From RGIG4097 sp964550635 (GTDB lineage Bacteria; Bacillota; Clostridia; Christensenellales; CAG-917), in assembly GCA_964550635.1 (NCBI GenBank), contig CAZJZV010000002.1, positions 62,001-126,000 on the forward strand: a DNA stretch of 64,000 bases. The letters run 5' to 3'. The notes beneath the pieces were generated by a model. It was not told the DNA's origin and searched no databases. It saw nothing but the letters and a program-made list of their open reading frames with translations. The stretch's first letter is position 1. Each line of letters begins with the position of its first letter. A program made the position numbers and the translations under genes. This document shows positions 47,307-55,505 of the stretch, one piece after another.

Positions 47307-48322
47307 AATTCACCTCGCCTTATGCTATCACGAATTATGCCGAGAATTTTTCCGTTGGTGTCGGTTGCGATACTTCGCATAGGCGGGGAGTGTAGGGCGG
47401 ATGATATTGCGCTTGGCAGGACGGATATATCTTCTTGCAACACCACAAACCCGCCGTATTCTATTGCGACGTCCGCATTCAAGAGTTGGTCGCCGCGGGA
47501 GGCGGTTTTGGGCAGGGGTACGAAAATCACGCGCTTTTTGAGAGCGGACAACTCGTATAGTGCGGTTGCGCCCGCCCTTGACACAACGACGTCCGCGGTT
47601 GCGTAGACGGACGGCATATCGTCGGAGTATTCGACCGTGTGGTAGTTTTCGCGGGTAGGGGGATTGTAGCCTTTCCCTGTGATATGGAAAACGAAATACT
47701 TTTCGGTGAGAGCGGTGAGATTTTCAAAGACGAAATCATTGAGTGCTTTTGCCCCTGACGATCCGCCTACGACGAGAAGTACGGGTTTGTCCGCGTGCAG
47801 TTGTTTTTTCATGCTCTTTCCCGAAAACAATTCTTTTCGTAGTGGCATACCCACGTATTCGCCGTCCGTAGATTTAGGGTTGGCGGTCAGGATTTTCGCA
47901 CCGAGCATTTTACCTATTTTGTTTGATAGTCCGAGAGTCAAATCGGATTCGTGGCACATGACGGGGATTTTCATCTCTCTTGCCGCTATGACGATCGGGA
48001 GTGCTACGTAACCGCCTTTTGAAAAGACGACGGACGGTTTCACTTCTTTGAGAATTTTTCTGCTTTCGGAAATCGCGGACGAAAGCACGAAAGGAATTGA
48101 CAGATTGTTCGCAATCGCTCCCATTGAAAAGGAGCGGGAGAGTTTCACGCTCTTGACCGCGTGATATTCGACTCCTAGGTCTTTGCATAGTCGCTTTTCA
48201 AGGGTGTCGCCCTTTCCGCCTGCGTACACGACCTTATATTCTTGTTGCAAATCGGGGATGAGTGCGACGTTCGGATAGACGTGTCCGCCCGTCCCGCCGC
48301 CTGTGAGAAGGATAGTTTTCAT
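47285..48322 (-). CDS. murG: UDP-N-acetylglucosamine-N-acetylmuramyl-(pentapeptide) pyrophosphoryl-undecaprenol N-acetylglucosamine transferase
   Basis: The 345-residue membrane-associated GT28 glycosyltransferase adds GlcNAc to lipid I to make lipid II for peptidoglycan. The N-domain has the glycine-rich 'LTGGGTGGHVYPN' and 'FSKGGYVALPIVIAA'. The C-domain has 'VVGGSSGAKALND', 'YSDDMPSVYATADVVVSRAGA', 'ELSALKKRVIFVPLP' and 'GDQLLNA'. Length is close to normal (~355). It stands outside a division/cell-wall cluster, paired only with an unknown anchored protein. CATAAT lies 7 nt before the ATG, but without a good -35, so a leaderless message is possible but unsupported. Confidence 0.95.
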   Translation of the reverse strand: MKTILLTGGGTGGHVYPNVALIPDLQQEYKVVYAGGKGDTLEKRLCKDLGVEYHAVKSVKLSRSFSMGAIANNLSIPFVLSSAISESRKILKEVKPSVVFSKGGYVALPIVIAAREMKIPVMCHESDLTLGLSNKIGKMLGAKILTANPKSTDGEYVGMPLRKELFSGKSMKKQLHADKPVLLVVGGSSGAKALNDFVFENLTALTEKYFVFHITGKGYNPPTRENYHTVEYSDDMPSVYATADVVVSRAGATALYELSALKKRVIFVPLPKTASRGDQLLNADVAIEYGGFVVLQEDISVLPSAISSALHSPPMRSIATDTNGKILGIIRDSIRRGELCSNKKP

Positions 48323-48396
48323 TCTTCATATTATGCCCAAAAGCGAGAGAAGTTTACTTATTCCGCATTAAAATTCGGCGGAAGAAAAGTTCGGTA

Positions 48397-48425
48397 TTGA
48401 TTTTTGAAATCGGCTGTGATAAGAT
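48397..48425 (+). promoter_or_regulatory. Promoter of the alpha/beta hydrolase gene
   Basis: TTGATT (48397-48402), 17 bp, TAAGAT (48420-48425), followed by a leader with a GTGCG-CACT-CGCAC hairpin at 48446-48459 and AGGAG before the ATG. Confidence 0.6.
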
Positions 48426-48473
48426 TATCAACAGTATGAATAAGGTGCGCACTCGCACGTTTAGGAGAATTAT

Positions 48474-49397
48474 ATGAAACCCGAAAAATTCAAAAGTTTT
48501 GATGGAACAGTGCTTCAATGCTATCTTTGGAACGACGTGAAAAACCCCAAAGGCGTGGTTCAAATCTCTCACGGAATGGCGGAACACGCTCGCAGATACG
48601 ATAATTTCGCAACATATCTCAACAAGAACGGCTATATCGTTTTCGCAGACGACCACCGCGCTCACGGTCAAACGTCCACGAAGCAGAGCAGTAAAGGCGT
48701 GAAAGGCTATCACAAGGGCGATATTTATTTCGACACCGTCCAAGACGAAGTCGCAATCACCGCATATCTCAAAGAAAAGTACGGTCTTCCCGTGATTCTT
48801 CTCGGACACAGCTACGGCAGTTTCGTCGCACAACGCTATCTCGAACTCGACAACGAAGCGGACGGCGTAATTTTGTCGGGCTCGGCGCGTATGGACGCCG
48901 CTATCCTTGCGGGCGGTGCGGCAATCAGCAAATTGCAATACAAACTCCACGGCGGAGAAAAGACCGCAAACCTTCTCGATAAACTCAGTTTCGGCAATTA
49001 CAACAAGCCTTTCAAGGCGGATAAGACGGATTTCGCTTGGTTGTCCAGAGACAAAGAACAAGTCAAGAAGTACATATTCGACGAACAATGCGGATACGTT
49101 ATGTCAATCGCATTCTTCAACTTCTTCTTGAACGGACTCAAACAAGCGTACAAATCCGAAAACCTTGCAAAAGTCAACAAGGATAAACCTATCGGCATTT
49201 TCTCGGGCGACTGCGACCCCGTCGGCGGAAAGAAAGGCAAATTCGTCACCGCGCTTTACGAGCAATATAAAGGACTCGGCGTGAAAAACGTGACCGTGAA
49301 ACTCTATCCCGAAGCGCGCCACGAGATTTTGAACGAAATCAACAACGCAGAAGTCTACGCGGACTTCCTTGCAAGAATCAACGAAATGGTAAAATAA
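48474..49397 (+). CDS. Alpha/beta hydrolase, monoacylglycerol lipase-like
   Basis: A 307-residue cytoplasmic hydrolase of the serine aminopeptidase S33/lysophospholipase group. Features: 'VVQISHGMAEHARRYDNFA' (HGMAEH, typical of monoacylglycerol lipases), 'FADDHRAHGQT', nucleophile elbow 'GHSYGSF', the acid in 'SGDCDPVG' and the base in 'EARHEILNE'. No signal peptide. It probably hydrolyses mono- or lysolipids; the substrate is not determinable. AGGAG is 7 nt upstream. Monocistronic, with its own promoter and terminator. Confidence 0.92.
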   Translation: MKPEKFKSFDGTVLQCYLWNDVKNPKGVVQISHGMAEHARRYDNFATYLNKNGYIVFADDHRAHGQTSTKQSSKGVKGYHKGDIYFDTVQDEVAITAYLKEKYGLPVILLGHSYGSFVAQRYLELDNEADGVILSGSARMDAAILAGGAAISKLQYKLHGGEKTANLLDKLSFGNYNKPFKADKTDFAWLSRDKEQVKKYIFDEQCGYVMSIAFFNFFLNGLKQAYKSENLAKVNKDKPIGIFSGDCDPVGGKKGKFVTALYEQYKGLGVKNVTVKLYPEARHEILNEINNAEVYADFLARINEMVK

Positions 49398-49436
49398 TCG
49401 GTTAGAATATCAAAAAGTCAACAACTGAAAATCCAA

Positions 49437-49472
49437 TTAACGCTCTCGAAAACGGGAGCGTTAAATTTTTTC
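49437..49472 (+). terminator. Terminator of the alpha/beta hydrolase gene
   Basis: TTAACGCTCTCG (49437-49448), loop AAAA, CGGGAGCGTTAA (49453-49464): a 12-bp stem with one wobble, then a T run. Confidence 0.88.
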
Positions 49473-49492
49473 ATTTTGTGCGTCGATGACGC

Positions 49493-49521
49493 TTGAAATC
49501 CACAATATATTGTGATATAAT
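49493..49521 (+). promoter_or_regulatory. Promoter of the gyrase/topoisomerase operon
   Basis: TTGAAA (49493-49498), 17 bp, TATAAT (49516-49521). The spacer is almost filled by the palindrome at 49501-49514. The leader is about 57 nt. Confidence 0.8.
49501..49514. promoter_or_regulatory. Operator-like palindrome CACAATATATTGTG inside the gyrB promoter
   Basis: A perfect 14-bp palindrome between the -35 and -10, so a bound protein would block RNA polymerase. The core CAATATATTG fits the NrdR-box consensus as I remember it; only one copy is seen, while NrdR boxes usually come in pairs. Confidence 0.45.
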
Positions 49522-49585
49522 AGTGTCATTATTGTATTTATTATATATCGCGCTCACGTAGCACGGTTTAAGAAAGGACGGAAAA

Positions 49586-51553
49586 ATGGCAATTCAAAAG
49601 TACACTGCCGGCGACATCAAGATTTTGGAAGGACTTGACGCCGTAAGAAAACGCCCCGGAATGTATATAGGTACGACGGGCAACAAAGGTCTTCATCATA
49701 TTCTTTGGGAAATCATCGACAACAGCGTCGACGAAGTCGCAAACGGCTTTGGCGACACCGTCAAAATCGAACTCCTCGACAACTGCGTCGCAAGAGTAAG
49801 CGACAACGGCAGAGGTATGCCCGTAGACAAACATCCTAAACTCAAAATTAGCGGTGTTGAAGTCATATTCACCCAACTCCACGCAGGCGCGAAATTCGAC
49901 AACGACCAATATTCGTTTTCGGGCGGTCTGCACGGCGTGGGCGCAAGCGTAACCAACGCTCTTTCCGAATGGCTCAAAGTCGAAGTCATGCGGGACGGCA
50001 ATCTTTACCGCGCGGAATTTCATTCCCCTGAGGTGGGCAACGGCAAGATAAAAAGTGGTGCGGTGAAAACTCCGCTCACTCTCGTCGGAAAGACCAAAGG
50101 ACAAGGCTCCGTCGTCACTTTCAAACCCGACGAAAGAGTTTTTGGACAAGAGAAATTCAACTACTCTATCATTGCCGAAAGAATGCGCGACGTTGCCTAT
50201 CTCAACAAGGGTATGACCATCATCATTCAGGACTTGCGCATACCCCTTGACGGCGGTACGGAGAAAACGGACGTCTTCTGTTTCAAGGGCGGTATTGCGG
50301 ACTACGTGCAATATCTCAACGAAGGCAAAAACGTGCTTTACGACAAACCCTTGTACGTCGAAGCGAAAGAGAAAAATTTTGAAGTTGCGGTCGCAATTCA
50401 ACATACGGACGGCTATTCGGAGAGTATTTATAGCTACGTCAACAGCATTCCTACCGCGGAGGGCGGTACTCACGAAGTCGGCTTCAAGAGCGCGGTCACG
50501 AGAGTTTTCAACGACTACGCAAGAAAGAACAATATCCTGAAAGAAAAACAAGCGAATTTGCTCGGCGAAGATTTCAGGGAAGGTATGGTTGCGGTCATAA
50601 CCGTCAAGATGCAAAACGTGCAATTCGAAGGGCAGACCAAGGGCAAACTCGGCAACCCCGAAGTCAGACAAAAGGTTGAGAGTCTTGTGGGCGACCAACT
50701 CGAAGAACTTCTTCAAATGCGCGGATACAAGTCCAGTGCGGAGAAGATTATATCCAAGGCAATGGGTGCTGCGCGCACGAGAGAAGCGGCGAAGAAAGCA
50801 AAGGATATTGCTCGTCAACAAAACAAACTCAACGGCGCAAATCTCATCGGCAAATTGTCCAGTTGTTCGGGCAGAAACTATTCGATAAACGAACTGTTCA
50901 TAGTGGAAGGCGACTCCGCAGGCGGAAGTGCGAAACAGGCGAGAGACCGCAGTTTCCAAGCGATATTACCCTTGCGCGGAAAGCCGTTGAACGTCGAAAA
51001 AGCACCCCTTGAAAAGATATTGGCAAACGAAGAAATTTCCACAATCATCAGCGCACTCGGCACGGGTATCGAACCCGCTTTCGACCTGTCGGGACTCCGC
51101 TATGACAAAGTCATCATCCTTGCGGACGCAGACCAAGACGGTGCACATATTCGCGCGTTGCTCCTGACTTTCTTCTTCCGCTATATGCGCCAACTCATCA
51201 CCGAAGGACACGTGTATATCGGTATGCCGCCCCTTTACAAACTGCAAAAGAAAGACGAGATAAGATACTGCTATGACGACGACGCACTTGCGATTGCGCA
51301 AAAGGAAATGGGCAAAACCGCACTCCTGCAACGCTTCAAAGGTCTCGGCGAGATGAACCCCGAACAACTTTGGGACACCGCTATGGACCCCGCAAAACGC
51401 GCACTCACGAGAGTTACGATTGAGGACGCCGCGGCGGCGGATAAGCGTATCACGGTGCTTATGGGGGACGATAGCACGATAAGAAAAGACTATATCTATC
51501 AATACGCGGATTTCAACAAGGTTGATTCCTTCAAAGTCAACGGGGAGGATTGA
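49586..51553 (+). CDS. gyrB: Type IIA topoisomerase ATPase subunit (GyrB/ParE)
   Basis: The 655-residue subunit has the GHKL ATPase domain ('EIIDNSVDEVANGFG', 'SDNGRGMPVD', 'GGLHGVGASVTNALS'), transducer domain, TOPRIM motifs 'VEGDSAGGSAKQARDR' (near residue 441) and 'ILADADQDGAHIRALLL', and the C-terminal 'QRFKGLGEMNPEQLW'. It lacks the ~165-residue insertion of enterobacterial GyrB. With the gene 2 nt downstream it forms the A2B2 enzyme. Whether this pair is gyrase or topoisomerase IV cannot be settled from this window alone, so the symbol is provisional. Confidence 0.9.
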   Translation: MAIQKYTAGDIKILEGLDAVRKRPGMYIGTTGNKGLHHILWEIIDNSVDEVANGFGDTVKIELLDNCVARVSDNGRGMPVDKHPKLKISGVEVIFTQLHAGAKFDNDQYSFSGGLHGVGASVTNALSEWLKVEVMRDGNLYRAEFHSPEVGNGKIKSGAVKTPLTLVGKTKGQGSVVTFKPDERVFGQEKFNYSIIAERMRDVAYLNKGMTIIIQDLRIPLDGGTEKTDVFCFKGGIADYVQYLNEGKNVLYDKPLYVEAKEKNFEVAVAIQHTDGYSESIYSYVNSIPTAEGGTHEVGFKSAVTRVFNDYARKNNILKEKQANLLGEDFREGMVAVITVKMQNVQFEGQTKGKLGNPEVRQKVESLVGDQLEELLQMRGYKSSAEKIISKAMGAARTREAAKKAKDIARQQNKLNGANLIGKLSSCSGRNYSINELFIVEGDSAGGSAKQARDRSFQAILPLRGKPLNVEKAPLEKILANEEISTIISALGTGIEPAFDLSGLRYDKVIILADADQDGAHIRALLLTFFFRYMRQLITEGHVYIGMPPLYKLQKKDEIRYCYDDDALAIAQKEMGKTALLQRFKGLGEMNPEQLWDTAMDPAKRALTRVTIEDAAAADKRITVLMGDDSTIRKDYIYQYADFNKVDSFKVNGED

Positions 51554-51555
51554 TT

Positions 51556-53973
51556 ATGGCGAAACGTAAAGAAAAAGAAATCGTATATAACAGCGTAGTG
51601 TACGACGTCGTGTTCGAAGACGTCATGCACAACTCGATGATTCCGTATTCGGAAAACGTCATTCTCGACCGCGCGTTGCCCCGCGTTGAAGACGGTCTGA
51701 AACCCGTCCAACGTCGCATACTTTACGCAATGTACGAGATGGGGATAACCCCCGATAAACCCTACAAAAAATGCGCAAGAATAGTGGGTGATTGCCTTGG
51801 TAAATATCACCCCCACGGAGATAGTTCGGTCTACGGCGCACTCGTCAGAATGGCGCAACCGTTCAATATGCGTATGAAACTCGTGGACGGACACGGAAAC
51901 TTCGGCTCTGTCGACGGAGACGGGGCGGCGGCTATGCGTTATACCGAAGCGCGTATGGCACCCCTTGCACTCGAACTTTTGCGCGACCTTGACAAAGACA
52001 CCGTTTCTTGGACTCCCAACTTCGACGACAGTCTCGAAGAACCCACCATATTGCCGGGCAGATTCCCGAATCTTCTCGTCAACGGTGCAAACGGTATTGC
52101 GGTCGGACTTGCGACGAATATCCCCACTCACAATATGGCGGAGAGTATCGATGCGGTCGTGGCGATGATTGACAATCCGAATATCACCACCGCAGAACTT
52201 TTGCAAGTATTGAAAGGGCCCGACTTCCCGACGGGCGGATTCATCATCCCTGTCGATAGTCTTGAAAGCATATACGAAACGGGCAAGGGTAGGATTAAAA
52301 TCCGCGCCCGCTACCACCTTGAAGACGACGACAACGGCAAGAAAAACGTCGTCATCACCGAACTTCCGTATCAGGTCAACAAGGCGGAACTTCTCACCCG
52401 CATTGCAGACTTGAGAGAGAACAATAAAGAACTTTTGTCGGGCATTAGCGATATAGTCGACGAAAGCGATAAGGCGGGTATGAGAGCGGTCATCAAACTC
52501 AAAAAGGACGCTCCCGTCGAAAAGATACTCGCATTCTTGATGAAGAAGTCCAACCTTGAAATCGGCTACTCCGTGAACATTGTCGCAATCGCGAACGGCA
52601 AGCCCGAACAGTTGGGACTGAAAGATATTTTACGCTATTATATAGCGTATCAGCGCGAAATCATCGTGCGTAGAACCACTTACGACTTGAAAGCGGCAAA
52701 GGCAAGAGCGGAAATCGTCAAAGGTTTGCTCGTCGCAATCCGCAATATCGACGAAGTCATCGCAATCATCAAGTCGTCCGAAACCACCGCAAAAGCGAAA
52801 GCGACTCTCCGCGAGCGTTTCGATTTGAGCGACGAGCAGGCGCAAGCGATACTCGATATGCGTTTGAAAGCACTTGCAAGACTCGAAGTCGGCAAACTCG
52901 AAGAAGAACTTGCTTCCCTTGAAAAACTCATCGCAAAACTCAGTGCGATACTGAATAGCAAAACCAAACAATACGCGGTCATCAAAGACGAAATCCTTGA
53001 AATCAAAAAGAATAATCCATCCAAACGTATGTCCGTCATTTTGAGCGCGGACGACGCTAACAAGGTGGAAATTCCCACCGCGGAAGAAGCGATAGCGTAT
53101 CGCGAAGGTATCTTCGTCACGAACAATGCGGGACTCATCCGCTTTATGTCCCAAAAGAGTTACGCACTCGCACAAAAGGATATGTCCGCATACGGCGAAA
53201 ACGAATTGCCCAAGCAGGTGCTCGAAGTCAACAACAAAGGCGACTTGTACGCATTCACCAACCTTGGAAATCTCGTCAAAGTGGACGTCACCGCACTTCC
53301 CGAAAAGAGATGGAAAGAGAAGGGCGTAACTCTCGGCTCTCTCAACGCAGAAGTCGTCCCCGGCGAATATCCCGTCAAGTGTTTCTTCTTCCCGTCCACA
53401 CCCGTTGGAGAGTTCATGTTCTTCACGAAACAAGGGGCGGTGAAACGCACTGACGTCAGTGAATTTGCGTCCGCAAGACCTTTCTCGTCCGCAATCATAC
53501 TTGCAGAGAAAGACGTGCTTTTGAACGTCGAAATCGTGGACGACGAGAAGAACGTGCTCGAAGTCACCGAAGACGGTCAATGCCTTGTGTATAGTCCCAT
53601 CGAAGTGCCGATCCAAGGCAGAAAGGCGGGGGGAGTCAAGGGCGTGAAACTCAACAACGGCGACTCCGTTGCATACGGCGGACTCATCGAAGAAGAAGGG
53701 GAAATCGTCGTAGTCACCACGACGGGCTATATGAAGAGAGTCATATCATCCACTCTCGATCCGTCGTCGAGATACCTAAAAGGCGTGAAACTCGTCGACC
53801 TTGACAAGAGCAAAGTCAAATTCATCGACTCCGTCAAAGAGCCGTATGACCTTGCGGTAGTCACGGGCGGTAGGACTCATATCGTCAACACCGACGACGG
53901 GCGCATAGATACGAGAACGACCAAGGGCAAACAACTGTTCAAGACTCCGATAACTTTTGTTACGAGAGTTTGA
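51556..53973 (+). CDS. gyrA: Type IIA topoisomerase DNA-cleaving subunit (GyrA/ParC)
   Basis: The 805-residue subunit has the winged-helix domain with 'KYHPHGDSSVYGALVRMAQ' and the catalytic Tyr129 ('AAMRYTEARM'), the tower and coiled-coil gate ('RERFDLSDEQAQAILDMRL'), and a C-terminal beta-pinwheel with a degenerate GyrA box 'QGRKAGGVKG' instead of QRRGGKG. The altered box leaves gyrase versus topoisomerase IV open. At the fluoroquinolone-determining positions it has Ser90 (E. coli Ser83) but Gly94 in place of Asp87. ATG 51556 has GGAGG 7 nt upstream. It is co-transcribed with the preceding subunit gene. Confidence 0.9.
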   Translation: MAKRKEKEIVYNSVVYDVVFEDVMHNSMIPYSENVILDRALPRVEDGLKPVQRRILYAMYEMGITPDKPYKKCARIVGDCLGKYHPHGDSSVYGALVRMAQPFNMRMKLVDGHGNFGSVDGDGAAAMRYTEARMAPLALELLRDLDKDTVSWTPNFDDSLEEPTILPGRFPNLLVNGANGIAVGLATNIPTHNMAESIDAVVAMIDNPNITTAELLQVLKGPDFPTGGFIIPVDSLESIYETGKGRIKIRARYHLEDDDNGKKNVVITELPYQVNKAELLTRIADLRENNKELLSGISDIVDESDKAGMRAVIKLKKDAPVEKILAFLMKKSNLEIGYSVNIVAIANGKPEQLGLKDILRYYIAYQREIIVRRTTYDLKAAKARAEIVKGLLVAIRNIDEVIAIIKSSETTAKAKATLRERFDLSDEQAQAILDMRLKALARLEVGKLEEELASLEKLIAKLSAILNSKTKQYAVIKDEILEIKKNNPSKRMSVILSADDANKVEIPTAEEAIAYREGIFVTNNAGLIRFMSQKSYALAQKDMSAYGENELPKQVLEVNNKGDLYAFTNLGNLVKVDVTALPEKRWKEKGVTLGSLNAEVVPGEYPVKCFFFPSTPVGEFMFFTKQGAVKRTDVSEFASARPFSSAIILAEKDVLLNVEIVDDEKNVLEVTEDGQCLVYSPIEVPIQGRKAGGVKGVKLNNGDSVAYGGLIEEEGEIVVVTTTGYMKRVISSTLDPSSRYLKGVKLVDLDKSKVKFIDSVKEPYDLAVVTGGRTHIVNTDDGRIDTRTTKGKQLFKTPITFVTRV

Positions 53974-54009
53974 AACCACTGAAGAATTAAAATTTTTTGG
54001 AGATATATT

Positions 54010-55497
54010 ATGAACAAAATCGGTTTTGATCAAAATCTCTACATGGAGAAACAGTCCGAGCACATTCTCGAACGTATCAGCCATTTCGACAAGCTTTATC
54101 TTGAATTCGGCGGAAAACTCTTCGACGACTTGCACGCGTCGAGAGTGTTGCCCGGGTTCGATAAGGCGGCGAAAATCAAACTCTTGCAAAAACTCAAGGA
54201 CAAAGCGGAACTCATCATTTGCATAAACGCAAACGACATTGAACGCAATAAGATCCGCGCGGACTACGGCATCACCTACGGCAGTGAAGTGGAAAGAATG
54301 ATTGATAATATCTCTGCAATGGGGATATATATTAACTGCGTAGTCATCACGATGTTCACCGATCAACAGGCGGCAAGGACTTATCAATATAAGCTCGAAA
54401 ACCGCGGTATCAAGGTGTATATCCACCGCCCAACAAAGGGTTATCCCCACGAAATCGACACTATCGTGTCCGACGAGGGTTACGGCGCGAATCCGTATAT
54501 CGAAACTTCTCGTCCTCTCGTCGTATGCACGGCGCCCGGCCCCGGTAGCGGTAAACTTGCGACTTGCCTTAGCCAACTCTACCACGAGCATAAGAGAGGT
54601 ATCAAAGCGGGGTATGCGAAGTTTGAGACCTTCCCCATTTGGAATATACCCCTCAATCATCCCGTCAACGTTGCGTACGAAGCGGCGACCGCCGACCTCA
54701 AGGACGTCAACAAAATCGACAACTTCCACCTTGAAGCCTATGGCAAAATCGCAGTCAACTACAACCGCGATATAGAGGTTTTCCCTGTCGTCAGGAGCAT
54801 TCTTGCAAAGATCACCGGGGACGATTTCATCTATCAATCCCCGACGGATATGGGCGTCAATATGGCGGGGTATTGCATAACCGACGACGAAGCGTGTTGC
54901 AATGCGTCGAAACAAGAAGTCATCCGTCGCTACTACAAGGCGAAATGCGACTACAAGAACGGCACCGCGAAACCCAGCACTATCGAAAGACTTGAATTTT
55001 TGATGTCAAGACTCGAAATCACGATAGCGGATAGAAAAGTCGTCGCACCCGCACTCAAAAAGAACGAAGAAAACGAGAACAAAGGTGCGGTCGCAATCGA
55101 ACTTCCCGACGGCAAAATCATCACGGGCAGGACGTCCGAGCTTATGTCTGCATCCGCGGCGGCGGTTTTCAACGCAGTCAAGGAACTTGCGGGCATAGAC
55201 GACCAAAAGAAACTCATCTCTCCCGTCGTCATCGGACCTATCCTTGACCTGAAAACCAAAATATTGCACGAAAAACACACTCCGCTTTCCCTTGAAGAAG
55301 CGTTGCTCGCACTCTCCGTTTGCGCGGCGTCCGACGTGACTGCGGCAAGAGCGGTCGAACAACTCAAACGCCTTGAAAACTGCGAAGCGCACTCATCGCA
55401 TATGCTCTTCAAAGCGGATGAAAATCCTTTCCGTAAACTCGGCATTTATCTCACTTGCGAGCCCGAATTTGCGGACAACAATCTATTCAACAATTGA
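54010..55497 (+). CDS. DUF1846-family protein
   Basis: The 495-residue protein matches the DUF1846 family common in Firmicutes: it starts 'MNKIGFDQNLYMEKQSEHI', with 'PTKGYPHEIDTIVSDEGYG', the P-loop-like 'CTAPGPGSGKLATCLSQLYHE' segment and 'AGYAKFETFPIWNIPLNHP'. The fold includes a Rossmann/P-loop-like domain, and ATP-dependent roles have been suggested, but the function is not known. No membrane segments. GGAG lies 8 nt before the ATG. It is 36 nt after the topoisomerase gene and 8 nt before pepF, so probably in the same transcript. Confidence 0.88.
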   Translation: MNKIGFDQNLYMEKQSEHILERISHFDKLYLEFGGKLFDDLHASRVLPGFDKAAKIKLLQKLKDKAELIICINANDIERNKIRADYGITYGSEVERMIDNISAMGIYINCVVITMFTDQQAARTYQYKLENRGIKVYIHRPTKGYPHEIDTIVSDEGYGANPYIETSRPLVVCTAPGPGSGKLATCLSQLYHEHKRGIKAGYAKFETFPIWNIPLNHPVNVAYEAATADLKDVNKIDNFHLEAYGKIAVNYNRDIEVFPVVRSILAKITGDDFIYQSPTDMGVNMAGYCITDDEACCNASKQEVIRRYYKAKCDYKNGTAKPSTIERLEFLMSRLEITIADRKVVAPALKKNEENENKGAVAIELPDGKIITGRTSELMSASAAAVFNAVKELAGIDDQKKLISPVVIGPILDLKTKILHEKHTPLSLEEALLALSVCAASDVTAARAVEQLKRLENCEAHSSHMLFKADENPFRKLGIYLTCEPEFADNNLFNN

Positions 55498-55505
55498 GGT
55501 GAACT

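Noticed and set aside
49568..50959. 463-codon minus-strand frame over the gyrB gene
   Set aside because: Same reason: complement of a fully convincing gene, no start signal, unlikely composition.
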